In this document: piece after piece, positions 1-5,880 of the stretch
How positions within the stretch are numbered: position 1 is the first letter of the stretch
Layout: each line of letters starts with the position of its first letter
Source of the DNA: Lutispora sp.
GTDB lineage: Bacteria; Bacillota; Clostridia; Lutisporales; Lutisporaceae
Assembly: GCA_030834765.1 (NCBI GenBank)
Contig: JAUQXG010000486.1
Coordinates: 1 to 6,749 of the forward strand
Length of the DNA: 6,749 nucleotides
Direction: 5' to 3'
The notes under the pieces: model-generated
What the model was told of the DNA's origin: nothing
What the model saw: the letters and a program-made list of their open reading frames with translations, nothing else
Database searches by the model: none
Program-made: the position numbers and the translations under genes

Positions 1-108
1 AATGAGGGAGATAGTATATACTTTGATAGCACCACTCCTCATCGCTATGTAAATAACGGAGATGAGGTATGTGTATCAATATGGACAATGACACCGCCTA
101 GCTATTAA
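1..108 (+). CDS. C-terminal end of a cupin-domain protein, probably an XRE-family regulator (5' end outside window)
   Basis: An open frame enters from the left edge and stops at TAA 106-108, giving 35 readable residues. They contain a GDSIYF stretch, then PHRYVNN, then a tail ending TPPSY. The GD...PH-x3-N arrangement (His at readable residue 14, Asn at 18) is the second conserved motif of a cupin beta-barrel. A short strand closing on a TPP-aromatic end is typical of XRE-type regulators that carry a cupin sensor after an N-terminal helix-turn-helix. The helix-turn-helix half lies outside the window, so the DNA-binding role is an inference. A stand-alone cupin enzyme or binding protein is the alternative. 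It is co-oriented with the transporter-like gene that follows and could regulate it; a dyad and direct repeats lie in the intervening 158 bases. Confidence 0.7.
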   Translation, partial: NEGDSIYFDSTTPHRYVNNGDEVCVSIWTMTPPSY

Positions 109-117
109 AAACTCCTT

Positions 118-175
118 AAATTCCTTCATCATATTGAAAATATTATAAAATATTTTCAATATGATGAAGGAATTT
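118..175. repeat. Perfect 27-bp inverted repeat (possible terminator)
   Basis: Bases 118-144 are exactly complementary to 149-175, leaving a 4-base loop (ATAA, 145-148). The stem begins 9 bases after the stop of the cupin gene. It is AT-rich, is preceded by an A-run and followed by only four T residues (173-176), so it is not a textbook rho-independent terminator. It could still end transcription from the left, and the A-run/T-run symmetry would allow it to act in both directions. Perfect identity over 27 pairs is longer than a terminator needs and may also mark a mobile-element remnant or an RNase III substrate. Confidence 0.85.
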
Positions 176-176
176 T

Positions 177-216
177 GAATATTTTGAAGAATATACGAAT
201 ATATTGAAGAATATAC
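177..216. repeat. Two tandem 20-bp direct repeats, 19 of 20 bases identical
   Basis: Bases 177-196 and 197-216 are adjacent copies of GAATATNTTGAAGAATATAC, where N is T in the first and A in the second. The core ATATTGAA also occurs in the left arm of the preceding inverted repeat (131-138). Spacing of 20 bp is close to two helical turns, so both copies would face the same side of the DNA. They lie just upstream of, and partly inside, a possible promoter for the DUF819 gene. This fits regulator binding sites, although replication slippage in AT-rich DNA is an alternative. Confidence 0.8.
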
Positions 217-233
217 AATGAAAATTGTATGTT
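204..233 (+). promoter_or_regulatory. Possible sigma-A promoter with an embedded dyad upstream of the DUF819 gene
   Basis: TTGAAG (204-209) and TATGTT (228-233) are separated by 18 bases, and each matches four of six consensus positions. They are correctly placed ahead of the ribosome binding site at 254-259. A perfect 7-bp dyad, ATACAAT (213-219) and ATTGTAT (224-230), separated by GAAA, lies between and overlaps the -10 box. That is a usual position for a repressor operator. The individual boxes are weak in AT-rich DNA, so the promoter call is tentative; the dyad is directly visible. Confidence 0.35.
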
Positions 234-266
234 CAGCTAAATTATATTTATATAGGAGGTTTTATT

Positions 267-1466
267 ATGACCCTTTTCAAACCTGATGACACATGGGCAC
301 TCTGGACAATATTGATTGGATGGGCAGCCATCAGTATATATCTAGAGCAAAAATTTATTTGGGCTTCAAAGATCAGTGGCGCAATCATTGGGCTTCTTGG
401 TGCACTTATTCTTGCTAATTTGAAGATTATACCAACAGATGCTCCGGTATATGATGCAGTATGGGGATATATCGTTCCCTTGGCAGTTCCGCTTCTCCTA
501 TTCAAAGCAGATGTAAGAAAGATTTGGAGAGAAAGTGGAAGAACATTTCTTGCATTTAATATTTCTACAGTTGGTACCATACTTGGTGCATTTTTAGCAG
601 CTTTTCTCCTGAAAAATGCAATACCAGAGGTTGCTAAGACTACAGGGATGATGACAGGAAGCTATATAGGCGGAGGCATAAATTTTGTTGCCATGTCAGA
701 TGCATTTCAAGCTTCTAAAAACACAATAAATGCACTTATTGTTGCAGATAATTTAAATATGGCATTCTACTTTATGGTGCTTATGATGATACCTACAATG
801 AGCTTTTTTAAGAAACATTTTGGGCATCCTTATGAGGACGAACTTGAGAAGAATGCAGGGAAAGAAACAGAAAATAAAGCAGCCAGCTATTGGGGAAGAA
901 AAGAAATCTCTCTTCTTGATATTGCTATGGCGCTTGCAGCTACCTTTGTTATTGTTGCTGTATCAACAAAGCTTTCAGCTTTTATAAATGACAGTACTAT
1001 GCCAAAAATAATAATAGCAATATTTGGCCAAAAATATTTATTAATCACAACCATTACCATGATTCTTGCCACTGCTTTTCCAAAATTCCTTGGAGAGATC
1101 AGAGGGGCACAAGAGATTGGGACTTTTATGATTTATATTTTCTTCGTTGTAATTGGAGCACCGGCAGATTTAAAAATGATCATCATGAACAGTCCATTGC
1201 TATTTGTATTCTGTGCAATCATGGTTATCGTAAATATGGCGGTTACATTTGGAGTAGGTAAACTGTTCAAACTCAATGTTGAAGAGCTCTGTATCGCATC
1301 AAACGCCAATGTAGGCGGACCTACTACAGCAGCTGCAATGGCTATAGCGAAAGGTTGGACAGAGCTTGTACTTCCAGCCATGCTTGTTGGGGTATGGGGC
1401 TATGTAGTAGGTAATTATTTTGGACTATTTACAGGAAATATGGTAGGTAAATTATTCGGTATGTAG
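267..1466 (+). CDS. DUF819 (YjcL-like) multi-pass membrane protein, putative transporter
   Basis: This 399-residue integral membrane protein resembles the DUF819 family; the transport substrate is not established. Start 267 is chosen because AGGAGG (254-259) sits 7 bases upstream; an in-frame ATG at 225 has no such site. Hydrophobic segments run through residues 12-26, 34-52, 66-80, 93-115, 155-180, 217-240, 247-270, 285-299, 309-332 and 367-388. A charged loop at about 181-213 splits the protein into halves. Each half carries a glycine-rich motif: GSYIGGGINFVAMS (131-144) and SNANVGGPTTAAAMA (345-359). Each also has a matching Asp-Lys/Arg motif after a helix: LLLFKADVRKI (76-86) and VIGAPADLKMI (295-305). 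This looks like the duplicated architecture of secondary transporters. The dipeptidase gene follows after 87 bases in the same direction, suggesting a shared function in uptake and hydrolysis. That link is inferred. Confidence 0.85.
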   Translation: MTLFKPDDTWALWTILIGWAAISIYLEQKFIWASKISGAIIGLLGALILANLKIIPTDAPVYDAVWGYIVPLAVPLLLFKADVRKIWRESGRTFLAFNISTVGTILGAFLAAFLLKNAIPEVAKTTGMMTGSYIGGGINFVAMSDAFQASKNTINALIVADNLNMAFYFMVLMMIPTMSFFKKHFGHPYEDELEKNAGKETENKAASYWGRKEISLLDIAMALAATFVIVAVSTKLSAFINDSTMPKIIIAIFGQKYLLITTITMILATAFPKFLGEIRGAQEIGTFMIYIFFVVIGAPADLKMIIMNSPLLFVFCAIMVIVNMAVTFGVGKLFKLNVEELCIASNANVGGPTTAAAMAIAKGWTELVLPAMLVGVWGYVVGNYFGLFTGNMVGKLFGM

Positions 1467-1468
1467 GG

Positions 1469-1536
1469 AATAAAACGGATGGCTTATCACTCATGGGTGG
1501 TGGCACCATCGCAGATGCTTTTGCCATCCGTTTATT
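1469..1536 (+). promoter_or_regulatory. Long-loop hairpin between the DUF819 and dipeptidase genes (attenuator or terminator candidate)
   Basis: AAACGGATGGC (1473-1483) is fully complementary to GCCATCCGTTT (1523-1533). Three more pairs, 1469-1471 with 1534-1536, form past a bulged A at 1472. The 39-base interior can fold again: ATGG-TG (1493-1499, one bulged G) pairs with CACCAT (1504-1509). The 3' arm runs into TTTATTCT, only a partial T-tract, and the ribosome binding site of the dipeptidase gene begins 5 bases later. The structure may reduce read-through or control translation of the second gene. No known riboswitch class was recognised. Confidence 0.6.
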
Positions 1537-1553
1537 CTATGGAGGGAAAGGTT

Positions 1554-2528
1554 ATGAAGACATTTGATGGACATTCAGATATTTTTACAGATATCACAAT
1601 GAAAAGACTAGAAGGAAAAAACCATATCTTTAGAGATTACCACTTTGAAAGACTAAAAGCAGGAAATGTAGCTGGCAGCATATTGGTAGTTTGGGTTGAT
1701 CCCCCTTATACAAATGATCCAACCTGGAGAATGCTTGAAGTCCTGGGAGCGGTAAGTGAAGAAATAGAAGACATGAAGGATTGTGCTGCAATTGCTTTAA
1801 AGCTGGAAGACATGGATGCAATACAAAAATCAGGAAGAATACCAATCATCATTGGTATGGAAGGGCTAAGCGGACTTAAAGGCAATGTAAGTCTATTGAA
1901 TATGCTGTACAGAATAGGAATCAGACATGCTTCTCTTACCTGGAATGAGGATAATGAATTTGCTACAGGCGTAATAAGCAAGGAAACGGACAGAGGTCTT
2001 ACAGATTTAGGAATTCAGGCTGTAAAAAGGATGGAAGAGCTTGGTATCCTTGTTGATGTATCTCATTTAAATGACAAAAGCTTTTGGGATGTTTATAAAA
2101 ATACTACAAAGCCATTCATTGCATCTCATTCAAATGCTCGCACAATATGTGATGTTCCAAGAAATTTAACCGATGATATGATAAAGGCTATAGCAGAGCG
2201 GGGAGGCACCATAGGAATGAATGCATGGCCTGATTTCATTGATCACAAAAATCCAAATGTTCAAAACTTATCCAGGCACATAGATCATATAGCTGATCTT
2301 GTTGGAATAGATCATATAGCCTTTGGTTTTGACTTTTGCGATTTTCTGGAAGGGGATACAACTGCAAGCTTTCAAGGCGGAGAAAGTGTTTCTAGCAAAG
2401 GCTTTGAAGATGCATCAAAAATACCATTGCTAATTGATCTTCTTTCAAGGAAAGGCTATAGGACAGATGATATAAAAAAGATAGCTTATGGAAATATAGA
2501 GCGGGTTTTAAAAGCTGTATTGAAATAA
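1554..2528 (+). CDS. Peptidase family M19 (membrane/renal dipeptidase type) zinc hydrolase
   Basis: The 324-residue protein fits the M19 metal-dependent dipeptidases, which have a TIM-barrel with a two-metal site and cleave dipeptides, often including those with a D-residue. Expected ligands are visible: H7-x-D9 in DGHSD, E103 in GMEG, H171 in DVSH and H192 in ASHSN. The family signature continues with Y119 and GIR (122-124). PRNLTDD (202-208) and a closing YGNIERVL (312-319) also match. Where most members read GSDFDG, this one has GFDFCDF (258-264); the conserved Asp (D260) is kept. No signal peptide is seen, so it is probably cytoplasmic. Start 1554 is preferred: GGAGG (1541-1545) lies 8 bases upstream and the product then begins right at the conserved DGHSD region. 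An upstream ATG at 1479 lies inside a hairpin stem and has no good ribosome site. Specificity cannot be read from the sequence. Confidence 0.92.
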   Translation: MKTFDGHSDIFTDITMKRLEGKNHIFRDYHFERLKAGNVAGSILVVWVDPPYTNDPTWRMLEVLGAVSEEIEDMKDCAAIALKLEDMDAIQKSGRIPIIIGMEGLSGLKGNVSLLNMLYRIGIRHASLTWNEDNEFATGVISKETDRGLTDLGIQAVKRMEELGILVDVSHLNDKSFWDVYKNTTKPFIASHSNARTICDVPRNLTDDMIKAIAERGGTIGMNAWPDFIDHKNPNVQNLSRHIDHIADLVGIDHIAFGFDFCDFLEGDTTASFQGGESVSSKGFEDASKIPLLIDLLSRKGYRTDDIKKIAYGNIERVLKAVLK

Positions 2529-2539
2529 TATGATATCTG

Positions 2540-2580
2540 AAAATAGCTGTGATTTTTAAAGTCATAGCTATTTTTATTTT
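2540..2580 (+). terminator. Rho-independent terminator after the dipeptidase gene
   Basis: AAAATAGCTGTGA (2540-2552) pairs with TCATAGCTATTTT (2562-2574) over 13 positions with one G-U wobble and a 9-base loop, followed by a T-rich run to 2580. It starts 12 bases after the dipeptidase stop, closing the DUF819-dipeptidase unit. Confidence 0.85.
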
Positions 2581-2593
2581 GCAGAAAAATGTG

Positions 2594-2599
2594 TATAAT
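2594..2599 (+). promoter_or_regulatory. Perfect -10 box of a probable promoter for the DUF1934 gene
   Basis: TATAAT occurs 14 bases after the upstream terminator and 46 bases before the DUF1934 start codon. No good -35 box is present at the usual distance, because the terminator's T-run occupies it (around 2571-2577). TG dinucleotides at 2590-2593 may partly compensate, although not in the exact extended -10 position. Confidence 0.5.
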
Positions 2600-2644
2600 A
2601 AATGTGAATCACGAATCATGCATCAATTATCGATTGGAGTAAAC

Positions 2645-3067
2645 ATGAAAAAAGCAAAAGAAGTAAAAATACATATAAAATCAAATCAAACAGATTATTC
2701 TGGCGAAAAAAGTGATATGGAGTTTTACACCGATGGAAAGTTTGGTATAATAGGAGAGACGAAGGTTCTATCTTATGAAGAAAGTCCTGTTTCGGGTCTT
2801 GAAGGATCAAAATCTACACTCAAAATAAAGGATAACGTAGTTTCCCTCACACGATCAGGAAAAAACACTGTGAACTTTCTATTCCAGCTTGGAGAAAAAA
2901 CAAATACCATGTATCATACAGCGTATGGAGATTTCCAAATGGAAGTACACACCCATGAGATTCATGTAAGCATAGATAAGGACGACAAGTCCACCATATA
3001 TTTAAGGTATACTTTGAATATTTCACAGCTAGGATCTTTTTTAAATGAGTTACTTATAAATTTTTGA
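2645..3067 (+). CDS. DUF1934 / YwiB-like small protein
   Basis: A 140-residue soluble protein with no signal peptide or membrane segment. Family-like features are an alternating beta-strand pattern, the YEESPVSGLEG stretch (44-54), a basic LTRSGK (68-73), the TAYGDF block (92-97) and a following VHTHEIHV (101-108), ending in an LRYTLNI strand (120-126). This is the layout of the DUF1934 family (B. subtilis YwiB), thought to be a small beta-barrel of calycin type. The biochemical function is unknown to me. The start at 2645 is chosen because GGAG (2636-2639) lies 5 bases upstream and the family-like sequence begins here. Upstream in-frame ATGs (2549, 2618) would place the promoter and spacer inside the coding region. 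Flanked by terminators on both sides, it is probably transcribed alone, and nothing links it functionally to its neighbours. Confidence 0.8.
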   Translation: MKKAKEVKIHIKSNQTDYSGEKSDMEFYTDGKFGIIGETKVLSYEESPVSGLEGSKSTLKIKDNVVSLTRSGKNTVNFLFQLGEKTNTMYHTAYGDFQMEVHTHEIHVSIDKDDKSTIYLRYTLNISQLGSFLNELLINF

Positions 3068-3071
3068 TAAC

Positions 3072-3097
3072 AGCAGGCCTAAAAGCCTGCTTCATTT
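3072..3097 (+). terminator. Short rho-independent terminator after the DUF1934 gene
   Basis: AGCAGGC (3072-3078) pairs with GCCTGCT (3085-3091) around a 6-base loop, followed by TTCATTT. The stem starts 4 bases after the stop codon. The stem is GC-rich but short and the T-tract is interrupted, so termination may be partial. No clear promoter was seen between it and the next gene at 3138. Confidence 0.7.
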
Positions 3098-3137
3098 AAA
3101 CAGCATATGCCGAAATATTGGCGGAGGAGGAAAACAA

Positions 3138-4556
3138 ATGTTAGATTCTTTGTTCACGGAGAACATAGAAGATATACTTGATCAAATTGATGAAGGTATT
3201 CACATTGTGGATGCAAAAGGGCGCATTATTTATTACAATAAATTCGCATCGGATTTAGACAACATTAATCCAGAGGAAGCCATAGGCAGACATATACTGG
3301 AGATTTATCCTTCTTTGACTCCTGAGACAAGCACAATATTGAAGGTAATAAAGACTGGTAAGCCAATACTAAATAATCAGCAGACCTTTAAAAACTATAG
3401 AGGCCTTGAAATCACGACGATCAATGCTACTGTTCCAATAAAATCTGGTAGAAAGATTATCGGAGCAGTTGAAGTATCTAAGGATATTACTGAAGTAAAA
3501 AAGCTTTCAGAAAAGCTTGTGGATTTGCAAGCAGAGCTTTTGATAGATCATAATAAAAAGATTAAACAGGCAGAAGGCATGAGAGCAGTATATACCTTTG
3601 CAGATATCATAGGGATTTCTGACCTGATGCTAAAACTAAAAAAAGATGCCCTATCCGTATCAGCTTCTCCTTCTCCTGTAATGATTTATGGAGATACAGG
3701 CACAGGAAAGGAGCTTTTAGTCCATGCCATACACAATGCCAGCACAAGACGAAACAAGCCTTTTATAGCTCAAAACTGTGCGGCTCTTCCTGAAACGCTT
3801 TTAGAGAGTATACTTTTTGGAACTGTAAAAGGCAGCTTCACAGGAGCAGAAACAAGACCAGGCTTATTTGAGCTGGCTAATGAAGGTACACTTTTCCTTG
3901 ATGAGATTAACTCCATGCCATTGCAGCTTCAGGCAAAGCTTCTCCGCGTTATTCAGGATGGAAATGTAAGAAGAATCGGCGATACAAAGGTTACCCATGT
4001 GGATGTAAGAATCATGACAGCTATAAATATTGATCCGAGACAAGCACTGGCAGATAAATGCATAAGAGATGATCTTTTTTATAGACTTAGCGTAATATCA
4101 TTAAAAATGCCAGCTTTGAAAGAACGATATGAGGATGTTCCAGTGCTGTTAAAGCACTTTATAGATAAATACAGCACCTTGCTTGGGAAAAATGTAAAAG
4201 GAATTTCTTCAGAAGTAGAAGCGTTTTTTATGAGCTATGCATGGCCTGGCAATGTGCGGGAACTTGAGCATGCCGTAGAAGGAGCCATGAATATGGCGGA
4301 TGGAACGCTGATTACAGATAGTCATTTGCCCTACTATTTAGCGGACATATCAAAAAAGGACAAAAGAAGAATACAAAAAAATGCCATAGGACCGCTAAAC
4401 CACACAATTTCAAAGGTAGAGCACCTGATAATCAAAAAAGCATTGCGGCTGACGGAAGGAAATATAACCAAGGCAGCAGAGCTTTTAGAAGTCCCAAGAC
4501 AAACATTGCAGTATAAGATAGCAAAATATAATATAAACGTAGATGCCGAAAAATAA
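3138..4556 (+). CDS. Sigma-54-dependent transcriptional activator, PAS-AAA+-Fis HTH (RocR-like architecture)
   Basis: A 472-residue enhancer-binding protein that uses ATP hydrolysis to open promoters held by sigma-54 RNA polymerase. An N-terminal PAS domain covers about residues 8-120 (DEGIHIVDAKGRI, then a closing DITEVKKL). A short coiled linker (119-147) follows, then the AAA+ domain at about 155-385. That domain shows Walker A GDTGTGKE (185-192), the sigma-54 contact loop GSFTGA (232-237), Walker B TLFLDE (251-256), the arginine-finger region DDLFYRL (311-317) and WPGNVREL (369-376). A Fis-type helix-turn-helix closes the protein (about 436-464, TEGNITKAAELL). There is no receiver domain, so a bound ligand, not phosphorylation, is the likely signal. 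The contact loop has Ser where GAFTGA has Ala. GGAGGAGG (3123-3130) lies 7 bases before the ATG. A -24/-12 promoter for kdd lies 176 bases past its stop, so the lysine fermentation genes are its probable target; this is inference. Confidence 0.95.
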   Translation: MLDSLFTENIEDILDQIDEGIHIVDAKGRIIYYNKFASDLDNINPEEAIGRHILEIYPSLTPETSTILKVIKTGKPILNNQQTFKNYRGLEITTINATVPIKSGRKIIGAVEVSKDITEVKKLSEKLVDLQAELLIDHNKKIKQAEGMRAVYTFADIIGISDLMLKLKKDALSVSASPSPVMIYGDTGTGKELLVHAIHNASTRRNKPFIAQNCAALPETLLESILFGTVKGSFTGAETRPGLFELANEGTLFLDEINSMPLQLQAKLLRVIQDGNVRRIGDTKVTHVDVRIMTAINIDPRQALADKCIRDDLFYRLSVISLKMPALKERYEDVPVLLKHFIDKYSTLLGKNVKGISSEVEAFFMSYAWPGNVRELEHAVEGAMNMADGTLITDSHLPYYLADISKKDKRRIQKNAIGPLNHTISKVEHLIIKKALRLTEGNITKAAELLEVPRQTLQYKIAKYNINVDAEK

Positions 4557-4631
4557 GCGATTGTTAAAAAAATAACCGCTATCAAATTAGCTGCTAAGTC
4601 AGAAATAAAAAAAATTATTATAAAAATCGCT
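4556..4631. promoter_or_regulatory. Dyad-rich AT tract, candidate upstream activator sites for the kdd promoter
   Basis: The region begins at the last base of the activator stop codon. It holds an imperfect 10-bp dyad, AGCGATTGTT (4556-4565) with AATAACCGCT (4571-4580). A short perfect dyad TTAGC-T-GCTAA (4587-4597) follows, then an A/T-only tract (4603-4626). AATCGCT (4625-4631) is the inverse of AGCGATT (4556-4562). The dyads lie about 165-190 bases before the expected transcription start, within the usual range for sigma-54 enhancer sites. The A-tract between them and the promoter could help DNA looping. Assignment to the activator is unproven; the first dyad could instead be a weak terminator stem. 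Confidence 0.35.
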
Positions 4632-4676
4632 GCCTTCAGCTTCGGATAATCAAAAAGAATGCTGATCCTACAAAGC

Positions 4677-4720
4677 AAAGAGACTAGCAAATCGAGATTT
4701 TGCCATAGTCTCTTTCTCTT
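4677..4720 (+). terminator. Strong hairpin with a pyrimidine tail between the activator gene and the kdd promoter
   Basis: AAAGAGACTA (4677-4686) pairs with TAGTCTCTTT (4706-4715). Inside it GCAAA (4687-4691) pairs with TTTGC (4699-4703), with a CA bulge at 4704-4705. The 3' arm ends in TTT and continues CTCTT. This would terminate transcripts of the activator gene and insulate the sigma-54 promoter, whose -24 element starts 16 bases after the stem. Because the dyad is centred near -62 from the expected start, a protein-binding role is also possible. Confidence 0.65.
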
Positions 4721-4731
4721 TATTCTCTCTC

Positions 4732-4747
4732 TGGCATGGTTTTTGCT
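4732..4747 (+). promoter_or_regulatory. Sigma-54 (-24/-12) promoter for the kdd-kamA lysine fermentation genes
   Basis: TGGCATGGTTTTTGCT matches the sigma-54 consensus TGGCAC-N5-TTGCW at every fixed position except T for the last C of the -24 box. The invariant GG (4733-4734) and GC (4745-4746) are separated by exactly 10 bases. Expected transcription start is near 4757-4758, giving a leader of about 60 bases before kdd. It lies directly downstream of a gene for a sigma-54 activator, which strongly supports the call. Confidence 0.88.
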
Positions 4748-4817
4748 TATATATAAGTGAGGTTCATGGAATACCATAAGATAAAAAATTATTGAATAGA
4801 GGAAAGGGGATAAAAAA

Positions 4818-5858
4818 ATGAAAAAAGGATGCAAATACGGAACACATAGAGTTATTGAGCCAGTAGGAGTACTGCCACAGCCAGCCAACAAGATTGACAA
4901 TAATATGGATGAACTATATGACAACGAGATACTAATAGATGTACAAACTCTTAACATCGACTCAGCAAGCTTCACACAAATAGAGGAGCAGGCAGGCGGA
5001 GATGAAAAGAAAATCGCTGAAATTATGCTTGCCATAGTAGAAAAGCAGGGCAAACACAGAAATCCAGTTACAGGCTCAGGCGGCATGCTGATAGGTACCA
5101 TAGAGAAGATTGGATCAGCACTGGACGGCAAAATAGATCTAAAAGTTGGAGATAAAATAGCAACCTTAGTTTCACTTTCCTTGACACCACTTAGAATAGA
5201 TAAAATTAAAGCAATTAGAAAAGATATCGATCAAGTTGATATAGATGGCAAAGCCATACTTTTTGAAAGCGGAATATATGCAAAAATTCCTACAGACCTA
5301 CCAGAAAAACTTGTTTTATCAGCACTTGATGTTGCTGGAGCGCCAGCTCAAACAGCAAAGCTAGTAAAACCAGGAGACAATGTTCTAATCATAGGAGCAG
5401 GCGGAAAATCAGGTATGCTTTGCTGCTATGAAGCAAAAAGAAGAGCAGGAGTTACAGGTAAAGTAATAGGCCTTTGCCATAGTGCAAAGAGTGCAGATAG
5501 ATTAGAAAAACTAGGCTTTTGCGATATAGTGTTTACAGCAGATGCAAGAAAACCAGTTGAGTGCATGAATAAAATTTCAGAGCTTACCAACGGAGAAATG
5601 GTTGATGTAACAATCAATAATGTGAATATACCAGATACAGAAATGACAAGCGTACTCTGCACAAAAAACACAGGCTTAGTATACTTCTTCAGCATGTCAA
5701 CAAACTTTACAAAAGCAGCTCTAGGAGCTGAAGGTGTAGGCAGCGATGTAACAATGATCATAGGCAATGGCTACACAAAAGGTCATGCAGACATCACACT
5801 AGATATACTAAGAGAAAGTGAAAAAGTAAGAAACGTATTTACAGAATTATATGCGTAA
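4818..5858 (+). CDS. kdd: L-erythro-3,5-diaminohexanoate dehydrogenase (lysine fermentation)
   Basis: The enzyme oxidatively deaminates L-erythro-3,5-diaminohexanoate to 5-amino-3-oxohexanoate with NAD(P)+, releasing ammonium. It follows the two aminomutase steps of clostridial lysine fermentation and is cytoplasmic. The 346-residue product has the family's usual length as I recall it and a characteristic N-terminus (GCKYGTHRVIEPVGVLPQ, residues 4-21). A medium-chain-dehydrogenase-like layout follows: a GroES-like half with GSGGMLIGTIE (86-96) and VGDKIATLVSLSLTP (110-124). A Rossmann nucleotide-binding half has NVLIIGAGGKSGM (188-200). The ATG at 4818 is preceded by AAAGGGG (4803-4809), 8 bases away. 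It is the first gene after the sigma-54 promoter, and kamA follows 200 bases later. Recognition rests on overall sequence character and the adjacent kamA, so confidence is high. A related 2,4-diaminopentanoate-type dehydrogenase is a less likely alternative. Confidence 0.93.
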   Translation: MKKGCKYGTHRVIEPVGVLPQPANKIDNNMDELYDNEILIDVQTLNIDSASFTQIEEQAGGDEKKIAEIMLAIVEKQGKHRNPVTGSGGMLIGTIEKIGSALDGKIDLKVGDKIATLVSLSLTPLRIDKIKAIRKDIDQVDIDGKAILFESGIYAKIPTDLPEKLVLSALDVAGAPAQTAKLVKPGDNVLIIGAGGKSGMLCCYEAKRRAGVTGKVIGLCHSAKSADRLEKLGFCDIVFTADARKPVECMNKISELTNGEMVDVTINNVNIPDTEMTSVLCTKNTGLVYFFSMSTNFTKAALGAEGVGSDVTMIIGNGYTKGHADITLDILRESEKVRNVFTELYA

Positions 5859-5860
5859 TG

Positions 5861-5880
5861 GCGTATGGCTTCGCCAACGC
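5861..5880 (+). other. Small GC-rich hairpin immediately after kdd
   Basis: GCGT (5861-5864) pairs with ACGC (5877-5880), and TGGC (5866-5869) pairs with GCCA (5873-5876), with a bulged A at 5865 and a TTC loop. It starts 3 bases after the kdd stop. No T-tract follows, so it is unlikely to terminate; it could protect the 3' end of a processed kdd message. It directly abuts the repeat element that follows. Confidence 0.6.

Noticed and set aside
225..266. Upstream start for the DUF819 protein adding 14 residues
   Set aside because: The extension is translated from the dyad and ribosome-site region itself; AGGAGG at 254-259 points to ATG 267.
1498..1512. Possible second -24/-12 promoter (GG-N10-GC) upstream of the dipeptidase gene
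   Set aside because: The spacing fits, but the -24 box matches only TGG and the -12 box is TCGCA. The sequence is better explained as the interior of the 1469-1536 hairpin.
1479..1553. Upstream start for the dipeptidase gene adding 25 residues
   Set aside because: The extension lies in the hairpin spacer, has no suitable ribosome site, and does not look like family sequence. The ATG at 1554 has a clear GGAGG and places DGHSD at the N-terminus as expected.
4766..4777. Small hairpin ATGG-AATA-CCAT in the kdd leader
   Set aside because: A four-base stem in AT-rich DNA is expected by chance, and nothing else suggests a riboswitch in the roughly 60-base leader.
4334..5131. Long - strand open frame overlapping the end of the activator, the promoter region and kdd
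   Set aside because: It is antisense to two clearly recognised genes and to a strong promoter, its hydrophobic content follows from AT-rich antisense reading, and no domain is recognisable.
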